A stretch of 64,000 nucleotides of DNA from Phytohalomonas tamaricis (GTDB taxonomy: Bacteria; Pseudomonadota; Gammaproteobacteria; Pseudomonadales; Halomonadaceae). Below are positions 43,548 to 52,200 of the stretch, in pieces. Under the pieces are notes generated by a model that had not been told where the DNA came from, did not search any database, and saw only the letters and a program-made list of their open reading frames with translations. Location: assembly GCF_003012345.1 (NCBI RefSeq), contig NZ_PVRV01000019.1, positions 372,001 through 436,000 on the forward strand, in the 5' to 3' direction. Every line of letters begins with the position of its first letter. Within the stretch, counting starts at the first letter, position 1. A program made the translations under genes and the position numbers.

Positions 43548-44291
43548 ATGACTTCGATGACCATGTCTGCCGGTTTACCGCGCGCGCTCAGTTCGCCCCA
43601 CAGGTGTGAAGACGCCATCATTGGCCTACGCTGTGACCCACTGCTCGCTGCACTATCCACATCTGCGCGCGAGGCGCTGCTGACTTGCGGCCAGATACGC
43701 CACTACCACACTGGCGAGCGCATCCACGGCAAGCATGACCGCTCAGAGCATCTATACCGTATCCTCTCTGGTGCGGTGCGCATCAGCTCGGTATCGCCGG
43801 AGGGCCGTGAGGCGATCTTCAATTATTATGGCCCGCGCGACTGGTTCGGCCTGATTGGGCTGCTCGACGGTGCGCCGCGCACCCATGATATCCATGCCTG
43901 TGGACCGTGCACGCTGTTCATTGTGCCCCGTCACAACTTCCAGGCGCTGGCCGCTGACTATGCCGAGTTCTATCGTGTCTTTGCATTGCAGTTGTGTCGC
44001 ATGATGCGGCGCGCCTACACCATGCTTGAGGATCAGGCCACGCTCGGCCTGTCATCACGGCTGGCCAAGCAGCTCATCAATCTTGTGGATGCCTATGGGA
44101 CGCCCCACGAACAGGGGCGGATGATTGATCTTCACATGTCCCAGGAGGACCTGAGCCTGCTGCTGGGCAGCACGCGTCAGACGATTAACAAAAAGCTCGC
44201 GCAGTGGGCGCGGCTAGGCTGGATCGTGGTGAACTACAGCGAGATTGTGATAGTTAACCGCGAGGCGCTGTGCCAGCTCTACGCGCCTTGA
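43548..44291 (+). CDS. Crp/Fnr-family regulator
   Basis: A 247-residue protein. A cyclic-nucleotide-binding-like beta barrel (about residues 50-140, YRILSGAVRISSVSPEGREAIFNYYGPRDWFG) is joined by a long helix to a winged helix-turn-helix with SQEDLSLLLGSTRQTINKKLAQW. There is no Fnr-type N-terminal cysteine cluster. The frame also opens with TTG one codon earlier and holds further ATGs at 43557 and 43563; no strong ribosome binding site decides between them. Divergent from the ltnD-denD pair, which it may regulate. Confidence 0.88.
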   Translation: MTSMTMSAGLPRALSSPHRCEDAIIGLRCDPLLAALSTSAREALLTCGQIRHYHTGERIHGKHDRSEHLYRILSGAVRISSVSPEGREAIFNYYGPRDWFGLIGLLDGAPRTHDIHACGPCTLFIVPRHNFQALAADYAEFYRVFALQLCRMMRRAYTMLEDQATLGLSSRLAKQLINLVDAYGTPHEQGRMIDLHMSQEDLSLLLGSTRQTINKKLAQWARLGWIVVNYSEIVIVNREALCQLYAP

Positions 44292-44393
44292 TGCAAGAAA
44301 CGCCCTAATACAATAAGAGTTCGGCGCGTAGCTCGGCATCAATATGTCTGTCTTACCCATAGGCTAAGCGCGCCTGAAGATAGCGCCGCCGCT

Positions 44394-44662
44394 TCAACAG
44401 CGCGACGCCAGCGACTCGCCATGGAAACGCCAGGTATTGCGCCCGGCGCGCTTGGCACGATACATCGCCTGATCGGCGAAGTGCATGGCTTCCTGGATAG
44501 CATCAGTATCCACGCCCAGCAGTGCCATACCGATGCTCACGCCCATGCGGATCTGCACCGCCAAGAATAGAAAGCCCATCCCCAACAGTCTCATGATCAG
44601 CAAATGATGATTGCAGTGCGTAGGGCCAACCGGATACGAAACAGCGTAAGCAGACGGTTCAT
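44394..44662 (-). pseudogene. Internally deleted diguanylate cyclase remnant
   Basis: Homologous to both ends of the intact cyclase gene at 46722-48323. It keeps the first about 37 codons (NRLLTLFRIRLALRTAIII, then a lost T that shifts the frame) and the last about 50 codons (IRMGVSIGMALLGVDTDAIQEAMHFADQAMYRAKRAGRNTWRFHGESL). The sensor, HAMP, PAS and most of the GGDEF domain are gone. The join lies at a short sequence common to both sides (near CTGCACCG). Non-functional as an enzyme. Confidence 0.92.
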
Positions 44663-44667
44663 GATGA

Positions 44668-45084
44668 TTACTCGGGCAGCACGAGCACGACGTGCATCTC
44701 AGGCGTCACACGCGCGGCATCGACGTAGCTCAGCGCACTAGGGTTGTGCACCACAAGATTGATGACTTCGGCCGCCGAGTCGGCCTGCTGGGGCGGCGAA
44801 CCCTGGCCGGAGAAGACCAGGCGCGCCCAGTAAGAGTTGATTTCGGCGAGATCCTTGTTGACCAGTGAATGGTAGAAGCGTGCCTTCAGGGGAGCCAGAT
44901 CGATCGGCAGTGCCAGCGCCCCGTTGGGCAGTTTACGGTAGCGCCCCATGAAGATATTGAGGGCTTCGCTCTGACTCAGCTGATCGATGCCGTTATCGGC
45001 ATTGGTGACCATGGCGATATCGGCCCGCGCAAGGCCGGTATTCAGCAGCAATGCCGTAATGACAAGATAACGAATCCGTGGCAT
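44668..45084 (-). CDS. Small PstS-like periplasmic protein, left copy
   Basis: A 138-residue exported protein. A signal peptide (MPRIRYLVITALLLNTGLARA) precedes a single lobe of a phosphate-binding-like fold: LSQSEALNIFMGRYRKLPNG, then FYHSLVNKDLAEINSYWARLVFSGQGSPPQQ and VIN...NPSALSYVD. This is the short version of phosphate ABC substrate-binding domains, often encoded with membrane cyclases. A GGAGTAAGGCC box precedes the ATG at 45084. It starts 10 bases after the porin gene. Nearly identical to the protein at 48329-48745; here the cyclase partner is destroyed. Confidence 0.82.
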   Translation of the reverse strand: MPRIRYLVITALLLNTGLARADIAMVTNADNGIDQLSQSEALNIFMGRYRKLPNGALALPIDLAPLKARFYHSLVNKDLAEINSYWARLVFSGQGSPPQQADSAAEVINLVVHNPSALSYVDAARVTPEMHVVLVLPE

Positions 45085-45094
45085 GGCCTTACTC

Positions 45095-46249
45095 CTAGAA
45101 CACGAAGTCCAGTCCGAGACTGACCAGCGTGATCCGTCCGCCATCCCAATCGGCTTCGGTACCCCGCCACAGCAGCCCCGATCCGAGAACATGGACTCGA
45201 TCCAGTTGAGTCTTAAGAGCAAGATTGCTGGCCACGTCGTAGCGCAGGCCGAGTGACCAAGTCTGCTGATCAAAGCTTTGGCCTGCTGGCAGCTCGGGAT
45301 AACGGATCCAGACTTGGGAGTACATGACATAAGGCGTAGTGGGGCCTACTCGATAGCCGGCAGAAGCAAAGCCTGAATCAATGACAAGATCATTATCGGT
45401 TTCGCTCCGATTGAGCATGGCTTGTAACTGCCAAGCGCCCGGATCATAAACCATGCCCAAGGAATAGAGCTGTATATGGCTGAAATCGGTTGCTTTTTTG
45501 ATCAGATGATTAAGATACAATGCATATAGATTGTCCGCCCCACCGGTATAGCTAAAGGAAAGATCCATCTCGCTATCACCCTGGGCATAGCTCGCCCGAA
45601 ACTGCCAGGGTCCGGTGGCATAGTTGAGATGACCGCCATAAATATGGTTGATATCGATTCCAGCAGATAGGTCGTCTGTCAGTACAACATGACTTTTCGA
45701 GCGGCCAACAAATAGCTTGGCCCAGGCCAGACCATTACCGAGCGGGTGGCGGTAGGTGGCATCGACTCCTTCAATATAATCCAGCTGCAGAATTCCAAAA
45801 TGATCTACCGGCGGACGTAGCCACGTATAGGCATAACCGACATGGCGGGAATCGGAGAGTAGATACGCGTCCCAGCCCAGCCGGCCAGCGCGCAGTTGCC
45901 AATCGGGAGTGGGGTTGTAGCTCATCACGGCCCGGCTCAGCTCGGGGCGGAAATTACCAGTGTAATGATAACGGCTGATCCCCTGCATCGTGATGTCGAG
46001 CTGATCATTCAGCTTCAGCCTCGCCTGAGCACCGAGCAGCGTATCAACCCGGGCGCTCCACCCCTCGCCCGCCCCTTTCGGCTGGCTCAGGTCACGAATA
46101 AAATCGGCCTTGTCACTGTTGTTGTGCACCACACCTAACGTGCCGAAGCCGCTGAAGGTGAACCGATTACTGTCAAGCCACGTCTGCGCCCACGCCGAAG
46201 CGGGCAGCAGCGCCAGCAGACAGACCATTAGATACCGCAATGACATCAT
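45095..46249 (-). CDS. Outer-membrane porin-like protein, left copy
   Basis: A 384-residue beta-barrel protein. The signal peptide ends in ASAWA before QTWLDSNRFTFSGFGTLGV. Alternating beta-strand patterns run to a C-terminal SLGLDFVF with the terminal Phe of outer-membrane proteins. The ATG at 46249 is shared by both copies and starts a normal signal peptide; the frame is open to 46285. Operon head of porin-periplasmic protein-cyclase. Most similar to 48756-49916; a central stretch differs strongly. Confidence 0.8.
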   Translation of the reverse strand: MMSLRYLMVCLLALLPASAWAQTWLDSNRFTFSGFGTLGVVHNNSDKADFIRDLSQPKGAGEGWSARVDTLLGAQARLKLNDQLDITMQGISRYHYTGNFRPELSRAVMSYNPTPDWQLRAGRLGWDAYLLSDSRHVGYAYTWLRPPVDHFGILQLDYIEGVDATYRHPLGNGLAWAKLFVGRSKSHVVLTDDLSAGIDINHIYGGHLNYATGPWQFRASYAQGDSEMDLSFSYTGGADNLYALYLNHLIKKATDFSHIQLYSLGMVYDPGAWQLQAMLNRSETDNDLVIDSGFASAGYRVGPTTPYVMYSQVWIRYPELPAGQSFDQQTWSLGLRYDVASNLALKTQLDRVHVLGSGLLWRGTEADWDGGRITLVSLGLDFVF

Positions 46250-46477
46250 CGCACGAACCCCGACCACCCACGCGCTGTTGGACATTCGCCGTCAACCAAG
46301 CGAAATGCCACAGGGAACCGGATGGCATAAAAATTAAAATGAGAAGAACAGCTTTAATGTCGGCTGAGCGGCGTTTCTCTTTAAATTTCTGAATAACCCC
46401 GTCGAAAAGAAAGACATGAAGTGACGAACACCAACGGCGTAACGGACGAGAAGAAGAGGGGTCTACGGGATAAAGAT

Positions 46478-46676
46478 CTGCCGGCGGGTTATCGGCCGGC
46501 AGGCCAGCTCATGGCTCAGCGAATGCGCACCTCGCTCTCAGGGTTGAAGGCAAACGGTGCCGACTGCCCCACCTCGACTGCCGTGCCCGAGCGCATACGG
46601 GCATTGACTTCACGTCCTCCGAGCATCGTCACGACATAGGGATCGGCGCCGGTCGGCTCAATAATCTCAACGTGCC
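46478..46676 (-). pseudogene. 3' stub of the ABC ATPase gene
   Basis: Matches the hairpin and last about 60 codons of the intact ATPase gene at 50184-51296 (positions 50146-50365), with a deletion of some 30 bases near 46545 and point changes. It has no start and no ATPase motifs. It marks the end of the left duplicate. The hairpin CTGCCGGC / GCCGGCAG at 46478-46502 corresponds to the one at 50146-50170. Confidence 0.9.
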
Positions 46677-46721
46677 TGCCTTACCCATGGGCTAGTCGCG
46701 TCTGAAACCAGCGATAACGTT

Positions 46722-48323
46722 TCAACAGCGTGACGTCAGCGACTCGCCATGGAAACGCCAGGTGTTGCGCCCGGCGCGCTTGGCGCGATACATCGCCTGG
46801 TCGGCGAAGTGCATGGCTTCCTGGACATCGTCAGTATCCACGCCCAGCAGTGCCACACCGATGCTCGCACCCATGCGGATCTGCACCGTGTCATCGATCA
46901 TGATGGGGTCGTCCAGCAGTTCAACAAAATGCGTCAGCAGCGTGGCGACCTGCTCGCGCCGCTCCTGCCTATCAAGCACTATCACGAACTCGTCACCGCC
47001 TAGCCGGGCAAGATAGTCGCGCTGCGTGATCAGACCGGAGAGCAGGCCGGCGACATGTTCGAGCACCGTGTCACCCGCTTGGTGGCCGTAGGTGTCGTTG
47101 ATTGACTTGAAATGATCAAAATCGAGCACCACGAAGGCGTGATGACATTCAGGATGGAGACGATGATGACGGGCAATTACCGCCAGCCGCCGTTCTAGCC
47201 CGAGGCGGTTGCCCAAACCGGTGAGCGGGTCGGTCAGTGCCAGCCGCTCAGCGGCGTCGGTCGCCAGCTTGCGCTCGGTAATATCATGAGCCACCCCCTG
47301 CAGGCGCCCCTCCTCAAGACGACTCAACAAGATGTTGACCCAGCGCTTAAGCACGCCGCTGCCGAGCGCCATCTCCCACTGTCGCGCCCGCCCTGCCTCG
47401 CTATCACGCGCAGCAAGTTCTTCGAACGTCGGGCCTCCCTCGCTGGCGAGTTCACTGAGCACCACCGCCTGCTGGTGCGGATCGAAGGTATCCTCCAACT
47501 GAAATAGCCGCCGAAACGCCGAATTGGCGACAATGACCCGCCCCTCGCTGTCAAGCTCGAAGATGCCCGCTTCGACATTGTCGAAAATGGTGCGGTAGCG
47601 ACGTTCCTCTATCTCGCGCTCCAGTCGCAGGCGGCGCTCCTCACTCAGGCTGGTCATCAAGTGATCGATCATGGCATTGACACTGGCCACCAGTTGACCG
47701 ATCTCATCATGATGATTGCCGCGAGGCGCCTGCAGCTTGTGACCGGTTTCCACTTCCAGTTCGCTCAAGCGGTGAGCAATACCGGTAATCGGACGAGTGA
47801 CGAAACGTACCACGACCACGACTACGCACAGGCCCAGTCCCGCCAGTTGCAATAGCAAAACCATAGCCAGAAAGCGCGACGCCTCAGAGACAATCGCATC
47901 AATGCGCTGCTGATCGGGAACCAGCGTAATCTGACACAGCTGAGCGTTGGCCTCGAACGGCGAATGCACAGCGCGCATGATCGATTTAGCCTCCTGAGAG
48001 TCGCTGCTGGAGCGACTATCGGCAAGCACCTCTCCGCTATTTTGAACGATGCGCACTTCACTAACGATGCGATTGCTCAATAGCCCGTCAGCGACCTCGC
48101 CGGCAAGTTGGCGGTCGCCTAGAAAACAGGCGATCTGAGTGGTGCGCTCTACCGTGGAGAGCAACTCTTCGAGCCGGGTATACTGGACCCGTTGCTCGCT
48201 GCTAGCGCGCATCTGCACCGCCAGGAATAGAAAACCCATCCCCAACAGTCCCACGATCAGCAAAATGATAGTTGCCGTGCGCAGGGCCAACCGGGTACGA
48301 AACAGCGTAAGCAGACGGTCCAT
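46722..48323 (-). CDS. Membrane-bound PAS-GGDEF diguanylate cyclase
   Basis: A 533-residue cyclase. One N-terminal membrane helix (about 16-37), a periplasmic sensor of about 110 residues, a second helix (about 152-173), HAMP (174-226), PAS (about 245-350) and a GGDEF domain (about 360-525). The active motif LGGDEF is at 441-446, so it should make cyclic di-GMP. The inhibitory site five residues upstream reads TQRD instead of RxxD, so product feedback may be lost. It begins five bases after the periplasmic protein gene, whose product may bind its sensor domain. The left copy is a deletion remnant. Confidence 0.92.
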   Translation of the reverse strand: MDRLLTLFRTRLALRTATIILLIVGLLGMGFLFLAVQMRASSEQRVQYTRLEELLSTVERTTQIACFLGDRQLAGEVADGLLSNRIVSEVRIVQNSGEVLADSRSSSDSQEAKSIMRAVHSPFEANAQLCQITLVPDQQRIDAIVSEASRFLAMVLLLQLAGLGLCVVVVVVRFVTRPITGIAHRLSELEVETGHKLQAPRGNHHDEIGQLVASVNAMIDHLMTSLSEERRLRLEREIEERRYRTIFDNVEAGIFELDSEGRVIVANSAFRRLFQLEDTFDPHQQAVVLSELASEGGPTFEELAARDSEAGRARQWEMALGSGVLKRWVNILLSRLEEGRLQGVAHDITERKLATDAAERLALTDPLTGLGNRLGLERRLAVIARHHRLHPECHHAFVVLDFDHFKSINDTYGHQAGDTVLEHVAGLLSGLITQRDYLARLGGDEFVIVLDRQERREQVATLLTHFVELLDDPIMIDDTVQIRMGASIGVALLGVDTDDVQEAMHFADQAMYRAKRAGRNTWRFHGESLTSRC

Positions 48324-48328
48324 GATGA

Positions 48329-48745
48329 TTACTCGTGCAGCACGAGCACGACGCGCATCTCAGGCGTCACACGCGCGGCATCGACGTAGCTCAGCGCACT
48401 AGGGTTGTGCACCACAAGATTGATGACTTCGGCCGCTGAGTCGGCCTGCTGGGGCGGCGAACCTTGGCCGGAGAAGACCAGGCGCGCCCAGTAAGAGTTG
48501 ATTTCGGCGAGATCCTTGTTGACCAAGGCATGGTAGAAACGTGCCTTCAGGGGAACCAGATCGATCGGCAATGCCAGCGCCCCGTTGGGCAGTTTACGGT
48601 AGCGCCCCATGAAGATATTGAGGGCATCGCTCTGACTCAGCTGATCGATGCCGTTATCAGCATTGGTGACCATGGCGATATCGGCCTGCGCAAGGCCGGT
48701 ATGCAGCAGCAGTGCCGTAATGACAAGATAATGAATCCGGGGCAT
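48329..48745 (-). CDS. Small PstS-like periplasmic protein, right copy
   Basis: A 138-residue protein with a signal peptide and one phosphate-binding-like lobe, almost the same as the left copy (differences include a C-terminal LHE instead of LPE). GGAGAAAGG lies before the ATG at 48745; the upstream open frame overlaps the porin gene and is rejected. Located between the porin and cyclase genes with 5-10 base spacings. By analogy with other periplasmic proteins that gate cyclases, it may relay a ligand signal to the cyclase sensor domain; this is inference. Confidence 0.82.
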   Translation of the reverse strand: MPRIHYLVITALLLHTGLAQADIAMVTNADNGIDQLSQSDALNIFMGRYRKLPNGALALPIDLVPLKARFYHALVNKDLAEINSYWARLVFSGQGSPPQQADSAAEVINLVVHNPSALSYVDAARVTPEMRVVLVLHE

Positions 48746-48755
48746 GGCCTTTCTC

Positions 48756-49916
48756 CTAGAACACGAAGTCCAGCCCGAAGCTGACCAGCGTGACATGACC
48801 GCCACCGCTATCCCAGTCGGCTCCGGTATCCCGCCACAGCAGCCCCGGTTTGTGAACATGGACTCGATCCACTTGAGTCTTAAGGGCGAGATTGCTGGCC
48901 ACGTCGTAGCGCAGGCCGAGTGACCAAGTCTGCTGTTCAAAACTTTGGCCTGCTGGAATCCCCGGAAAACTGGTCCAGACTCGGGAGAACATGACATAAG
49001 GCGTAGTGGGGCCTACTCGATAGCCGGCAGAAGCAAAGCCTGAATCGATGATGCCATTCTCGTCGGTCTCGCTCTGATTGCGCATGGCTTGTAGCTGCCA
49101 AGCGCCCGGCTCATAAATCATGCCTAAGGAGTAGAGCTGCATGCTCCTGTAAACAAATGCTTGTTTAATCAGTTGATAGGTAAGCAATGCATAAACATTA
49201 TCAACCCCACCGGTATAGTCACCGGAAAAATTTGTCTCGCTATCAGACTTGGTATAGCTCACTCGAAACTGCCAGGACCCGGTGGCATAGTTGAGATGAC
49301 CACCATAAACATGGTCGATATCGATTTCAGCAGATAGGTCGTCTGTCAGCACGACATGACTTTTCGAGCGGCCAACAAATAGCTTGGCCCAGGCCAGACC
49401 ATCACCGAGCGGGCGGCGGTAGGTGGCATCGACTCCTTCAATATAATCCAGCTGCAGAATTCCAAAATGATCTACCGGCGGGCGTAGCCACGGATAGGCA
49501 TAACCGACATGGCGGGAATCGGAGAGCAAATAAGAATCCAAGCCCAGGCGGCCAGCGCGCAGCTGCCAATCAGGCGCAGGGATGTAACGCACAAAGGCCC
49601 AGCTCAGCTCGGGGCGGAAATTACCAGTGTAATGATAACGACTGATCCCCTGCGCCATGATATCGAACTGCTCATTCAGCTTCAGCCTCGCCTGAGCACC
49701 GAGTAGCGTATCAACCCGAGCGCTCCATCCCTCGCCTGCACCTTTCGGCTGGCCCAGATCACTAACAAAGTCGGCCTCGTCACTGTTGTTGTGCACCACG
49801 CCTAGCGTGCCGAAGCCGCTGAAGGTGAGCCGATCACTATCAAGCCACGTCTGCGCCCATGCCGAAGCGGGCAGCAGCGCCAGCAGACAGATCATTAGAT
49901 ACCGCAGTGATATCAT
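48756..49916 (-). CDS. Outer-membrane porin-like protein, right copy
   Basis: A 386-residue predicted outer-membrane beta barrel with a signal peptide (ISLRYLMICLLALLPASAWA) and a C-terminal SFGLDFVF. It agrees with the left copy over most of its length but differs in a central block (DSETNFSGDYTGGVDNVYALLTYQLIKQAFVYRSMQ against the equivalent of the left copy), which probably forms strands and an external loop. First gene of the operon. No known substrate. Confidence 0.8.
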   Translation of the reverse strand: MISLRYLMICLLALLPASAWAQTWLDSDRLTFSGFGTLGVVHNNSDEADFVSDLGQPKGAGEGWSARVDTLLGAQARLKLNEQFDIMAQGISRYHYTGNFRPELSWAFVRYIPAPDWQLRAGRLGLDSYLLSDSRHVGYAYPWLRPPVDHFGILQLDYIEGVDATYRRPLGDGLAWAKLFVGRSKSHVVLTDDLSAEIDIDHVYGGHLNYATGSWQFRVSYTKSDSETNFSGDYTGGVDNVYALLTYQLIKQAFVYRSMQLYSLGMIYEPGAWQLQAMRNQSETDENGIIDSGFASAGYRVGPTTPYVMFSRVWTSFPGIPAGQSFEQQTWSLGLRYDVASNLALKTQVDRVHVHKPGLLWRDTGADWDSGGGHVTLVSFGLDFVF

Positions 49917-50145
49917 CGCACGAGCCCCGACCACCCACGCGCTGTTGGACATTCACTGTCAACCAAGCGAAATGTCACAAGGAACCGGATGGCTAAAAAT
50001 TAAAATGAGAAGAACAGCTTTAATGTCGGCCGAGCGGCGTTTCTCTTTAAAGTTCTGACTAACGTTGTGGGAAAAGAAAGATATGAGGTGACAAACACCA
50101 GCGGCGTAACTGGTCGAGAAGAAGATGGAGGGTAGGGGTAATGAC

Positions 50146-50170
50146 CTGCCGGCGGGTTATCGGCCGGCAG
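50146..50170. other. Hairpin after the gtsD-like gene
   Basis: Perfect 8-bp arms CTGCCGGC / GCCGGCAG, 14 bases beyond the ATPase stop codon on the minus strand, without a T-tract. Probably a transcript-end stabiliser or weak terminator that separates the ABC operon from the porin operon. Confidence 0.6.
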
Positions 50171-50183
50171 GCCAGCTCATAGC

Positions 50184-51296
50184 TCAGCGAATGCGCGCCT
50201 CGCTCTCAGGGTCGAAGGCCACCATTCGCGCCACGTCGAAGGCAAACGGTGCCGACTGTCCTACCTCGACTGCCGTACCCGAGCGCATGCGGGCATTGAC
50301 TTCACGTCCGCCGAGCATCGTCACGACATAGAGATCGGCGCCGGTCGGCTCAATAATCTCAACGTTCAGCGCAGCTTCGTAAATGATGCCATCCTGATGG
50401 TTGGCACTGCGCGAGTCGGTAATCGCCTCGGGGCGCAGGCCGAGAATTACCCTGCGTCCCGCATAGGCGCCAAGCGCTTCACGGTCGCGCACTACCGGCA
50501 GCTTGAGCCGATCATCAGCCGTTTCGACCCAGGCCACCAATTCCTCGCCGTCTTTTTCGATACGCGCCTCGATCAGATTCATTGACGGCGAACCCATGAA
50601 ACCGGCAACAAACAAGTTGTTGGGATCATCGTAGACATCGTGGGGCGTGCCGAGCTGTTGCAGCTCGCCGCCACGCATCACCGCGATACGGGTGGCCAGC
50701 GTCATCGCCTCGATCTGGTCGTGGGTCACGTAAACGATGGTCGCCTTGAGACGTTGATGAAGCTGCTTGATCTCGGTGCGCATATCGACACGCAACTTGG
50801 CATCGAGGTTGGAGAGCGGTTCGTCGAACAGAAACAGCTGCGGCTCGCGCACCAATGCGCGTCCCATTGCCACACGTTGGCGCTGGCCGCCGGAGAGCTG
50901 AGCCGGCTTGCGATCGAGTAGCGATTCGATCTGCAGCATCTGTGCGACGTTCTTGATGGCCTTTTCACGCTCAGGCTTGGGCACCTTGCGCATCTCCAGG
51001 CCGAAACCGATGTTGCCTGCCACCGTCATGCTGGGATAGAGCGCATAGGATTGAAACACCATCGCGATGTCCCGCTGCGACGGGTGGACATGACTGATCA
51101 CTTCACCGTTGAGGCGCAGTTCGCCTTCGCTGATTGAATCGAGCCCGGCAATCATGTTGAGCAGCGTCGACTTGCCGCATCCCGACGGCCCGACCAGCAC
51201 CAGAAAATCACCCTTCTCGATGGTGATATCGATCCCCTTCAGGACGGTCGTGTCACCGAAGCGTTTCTTGACGTTATCAATATGCAGAAAACTCAT
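50184..51296 (-). CDS. Sugar ABC transporter ATPase (MsmK/UgpC/GtsD-like)
   Basis: A 370-residue ATPase of the CUT1 sugar import class. Walker A GPSGCGKST, Q-loop, LSGGQRQRVAMGRALVREP signature, Walker B LFLFDEPLSNLD and the H-loop VYVTHDQIEAMT are intact, followed by a C-terminal OB-type regulatory domain (LGLRPEAI, VNARMRSGTAVEVGQ). Last gene of a four-gene operon with the binding protein and two permeases. Its 3' end is present again at 46478-46676. Confidence 0.95.
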   Translation of the reverse strand: MSFLHIDNVKKRFGDTTVLKGIDITIEKGDFLVLVGPSGCGKSTLLNMIAGLDSISEGELRLNGEVISHVHPSQRDIAMVFQSYALYPSMTVAGNIGFGLEMRKVPKPEREKAIKNVAQMLQIESLLDRKPAQLSGGQRQRVAMGRALVREPQLFLFDEPLSNLDAKLRVDMRTEIKQLHQRLKATIVYVTHDQIEAMTLATRIAVMRGGELQQLGTPHDVYDDPNNLFVAGFMGSPSMNLIEARIEKDGEELVAWVETADDRLKLPVVRDREALGAYAGRRVILGLRPEAITDSRSANHQDGIIYEAALNVEIIEPTGADLYVVTMLGGREVNARMRSGTAVEVGQSAPFAFDVARMVAFDPESEARIR

Positions 51297-51324
51297 TTTT
51301 ATTCGCCTTTGACCGAACCCGACG

Positions 51325-52200
51325 TTAACCCTTGACCGACCCGGACATCAGTCCGCGTACGAAATATTTACCCGCCAGTACATAGACGACCAACGTCGGC
51401 ACGGCGGCGAACATTGCCGCGGCCATGTTGACGTTATACGCCTTCACGCCGGTGGAACTGTTGACCAGATTGTTAAGCGCCACCGTGACCGGGGCGTTTT
51501 CGCCCGAGGTGAAGGAGACGCCGAACAGAAAGTCGTTCCATACATTGGTGAATTGCCAGATCACGGTCACCACAATGATCGGCCCCGATGCCGGCAGCAG
51601 AATGCGAAAGAAAATAGTGAAAAACCCGGCACCATCGAGCATCGCGGCACGAATCAGCTCGTTGGGAAAGGTTTCGTAGTAGTTGCGGAAAAATAGCGTG
51701 GTAAAACCAATGCCATAGACGATATGGACCAGCACCAGCCCGGTCGTGGTATTGGCGATATGGAGCACGCCAAGCACCCGCGCCATCGGCAACAGGATGA
51801 TCTGGAACGGAATGAAACAGCCGAACAGGATCAACCCGAACACGATCTTATGACCCCGAAAACGCCATTTGGTCAGCACATAGCCATTGAAGGCCCCGAA
51901 CAGTGCCGAAATGACGACCGCCGGAATAACAATCTTGATGCTATTGAAGAAATAACCGCTGATACCGTCGCAATCGAGGCCGATACAGGCACTGCCCCAC
52001 GCTTCCAGCCACGGCGTGAGCGTCCATTGTTCAGGCAGCGCCAGCATGTTGCCCTGTTGAATCTCGGCCAGCGTTTTGAACGAGGTGGTCAGCATCACGT
52101 AGAGCGGCATCAGAAACAGTGCCGCGAACACGATCAGTACTGCATAGAGAACAATGCGCGGCCACATGCTGGCGCGCGATATTGGAGCCGTAGTGCTCAT
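51325..52200 (-). CDS. Sugar ABC transporter permease (MalG type, GtsC-like)
   Basis: A 291-residue inner-membrane protein with six helices and the EAA loop (NYYETFPNELIRAAMLDGAGFFTIFFRILLPASGP). The long first periplasmic stretch with GSACIGLDCDGISGYF resembles glucose/mannose transporters. It overlaps the upstream permease stop codon by four bases (ATGA), so the two are translationally coupled. Confidence 0.93.
   Translation of the reverse strand: MSTTAPISRASMWPRIVLYAVLIVFAALFLMPLYVMLTTSFKTLAEIQQGNMLALPEQWTLTPWLEAWGSACIGLDCDGISGYFFNSIKIVIPAVVISALFGAFNGYVLTKWRFRGHKIVFGLILFGCFIPFQIILLPMARVLGVLHIANTTTGLVLVHIVYGIGFTTLFFRNYYETFPNELIRAAMLDGAGFFTIFFRILLPASGPIIVVTVIWQFTNVWNDFLFGVSFTSGENAPVTVALNNLVNSSTGVKAYNVNMAAAMFAAVPTLVVYVLAGKYFVRGLMSGSVKG

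Larger units (their letters stand above)
44346..46676. repeat. Left copy of a direct duplication
   Basis: This segment repeats 46677-50365 in order and orientation: the end of a diguanylate cyclase gene, the small periplasmic protein gene, the porin gene, the downstream spacer with a hairpin, and the last part of the ABC ATPase gene. The homology begins near 44346 (match to 46680) and ends at CAACGT near 46676, where the right copy continues into the ATPase gene. It is shorter than the right copy mainly by the internal loss of about 1.3 kb from the cyclase gene. Confidence 0.9.
46677..50365. repeat. Right copy of the direct duplication (complete)
   Basis: Ancestral-looking copy of the duplicated unit: intact cyclase, periplasmic protein and porin genes, followed by the real 3' end of the ABC ATPase gene. 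It is directly adjacent to the left copy with no insertion sequence at the junction, so unequal recombination or replication slippage at short homology is the likely origin. Confidence 0.9.
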
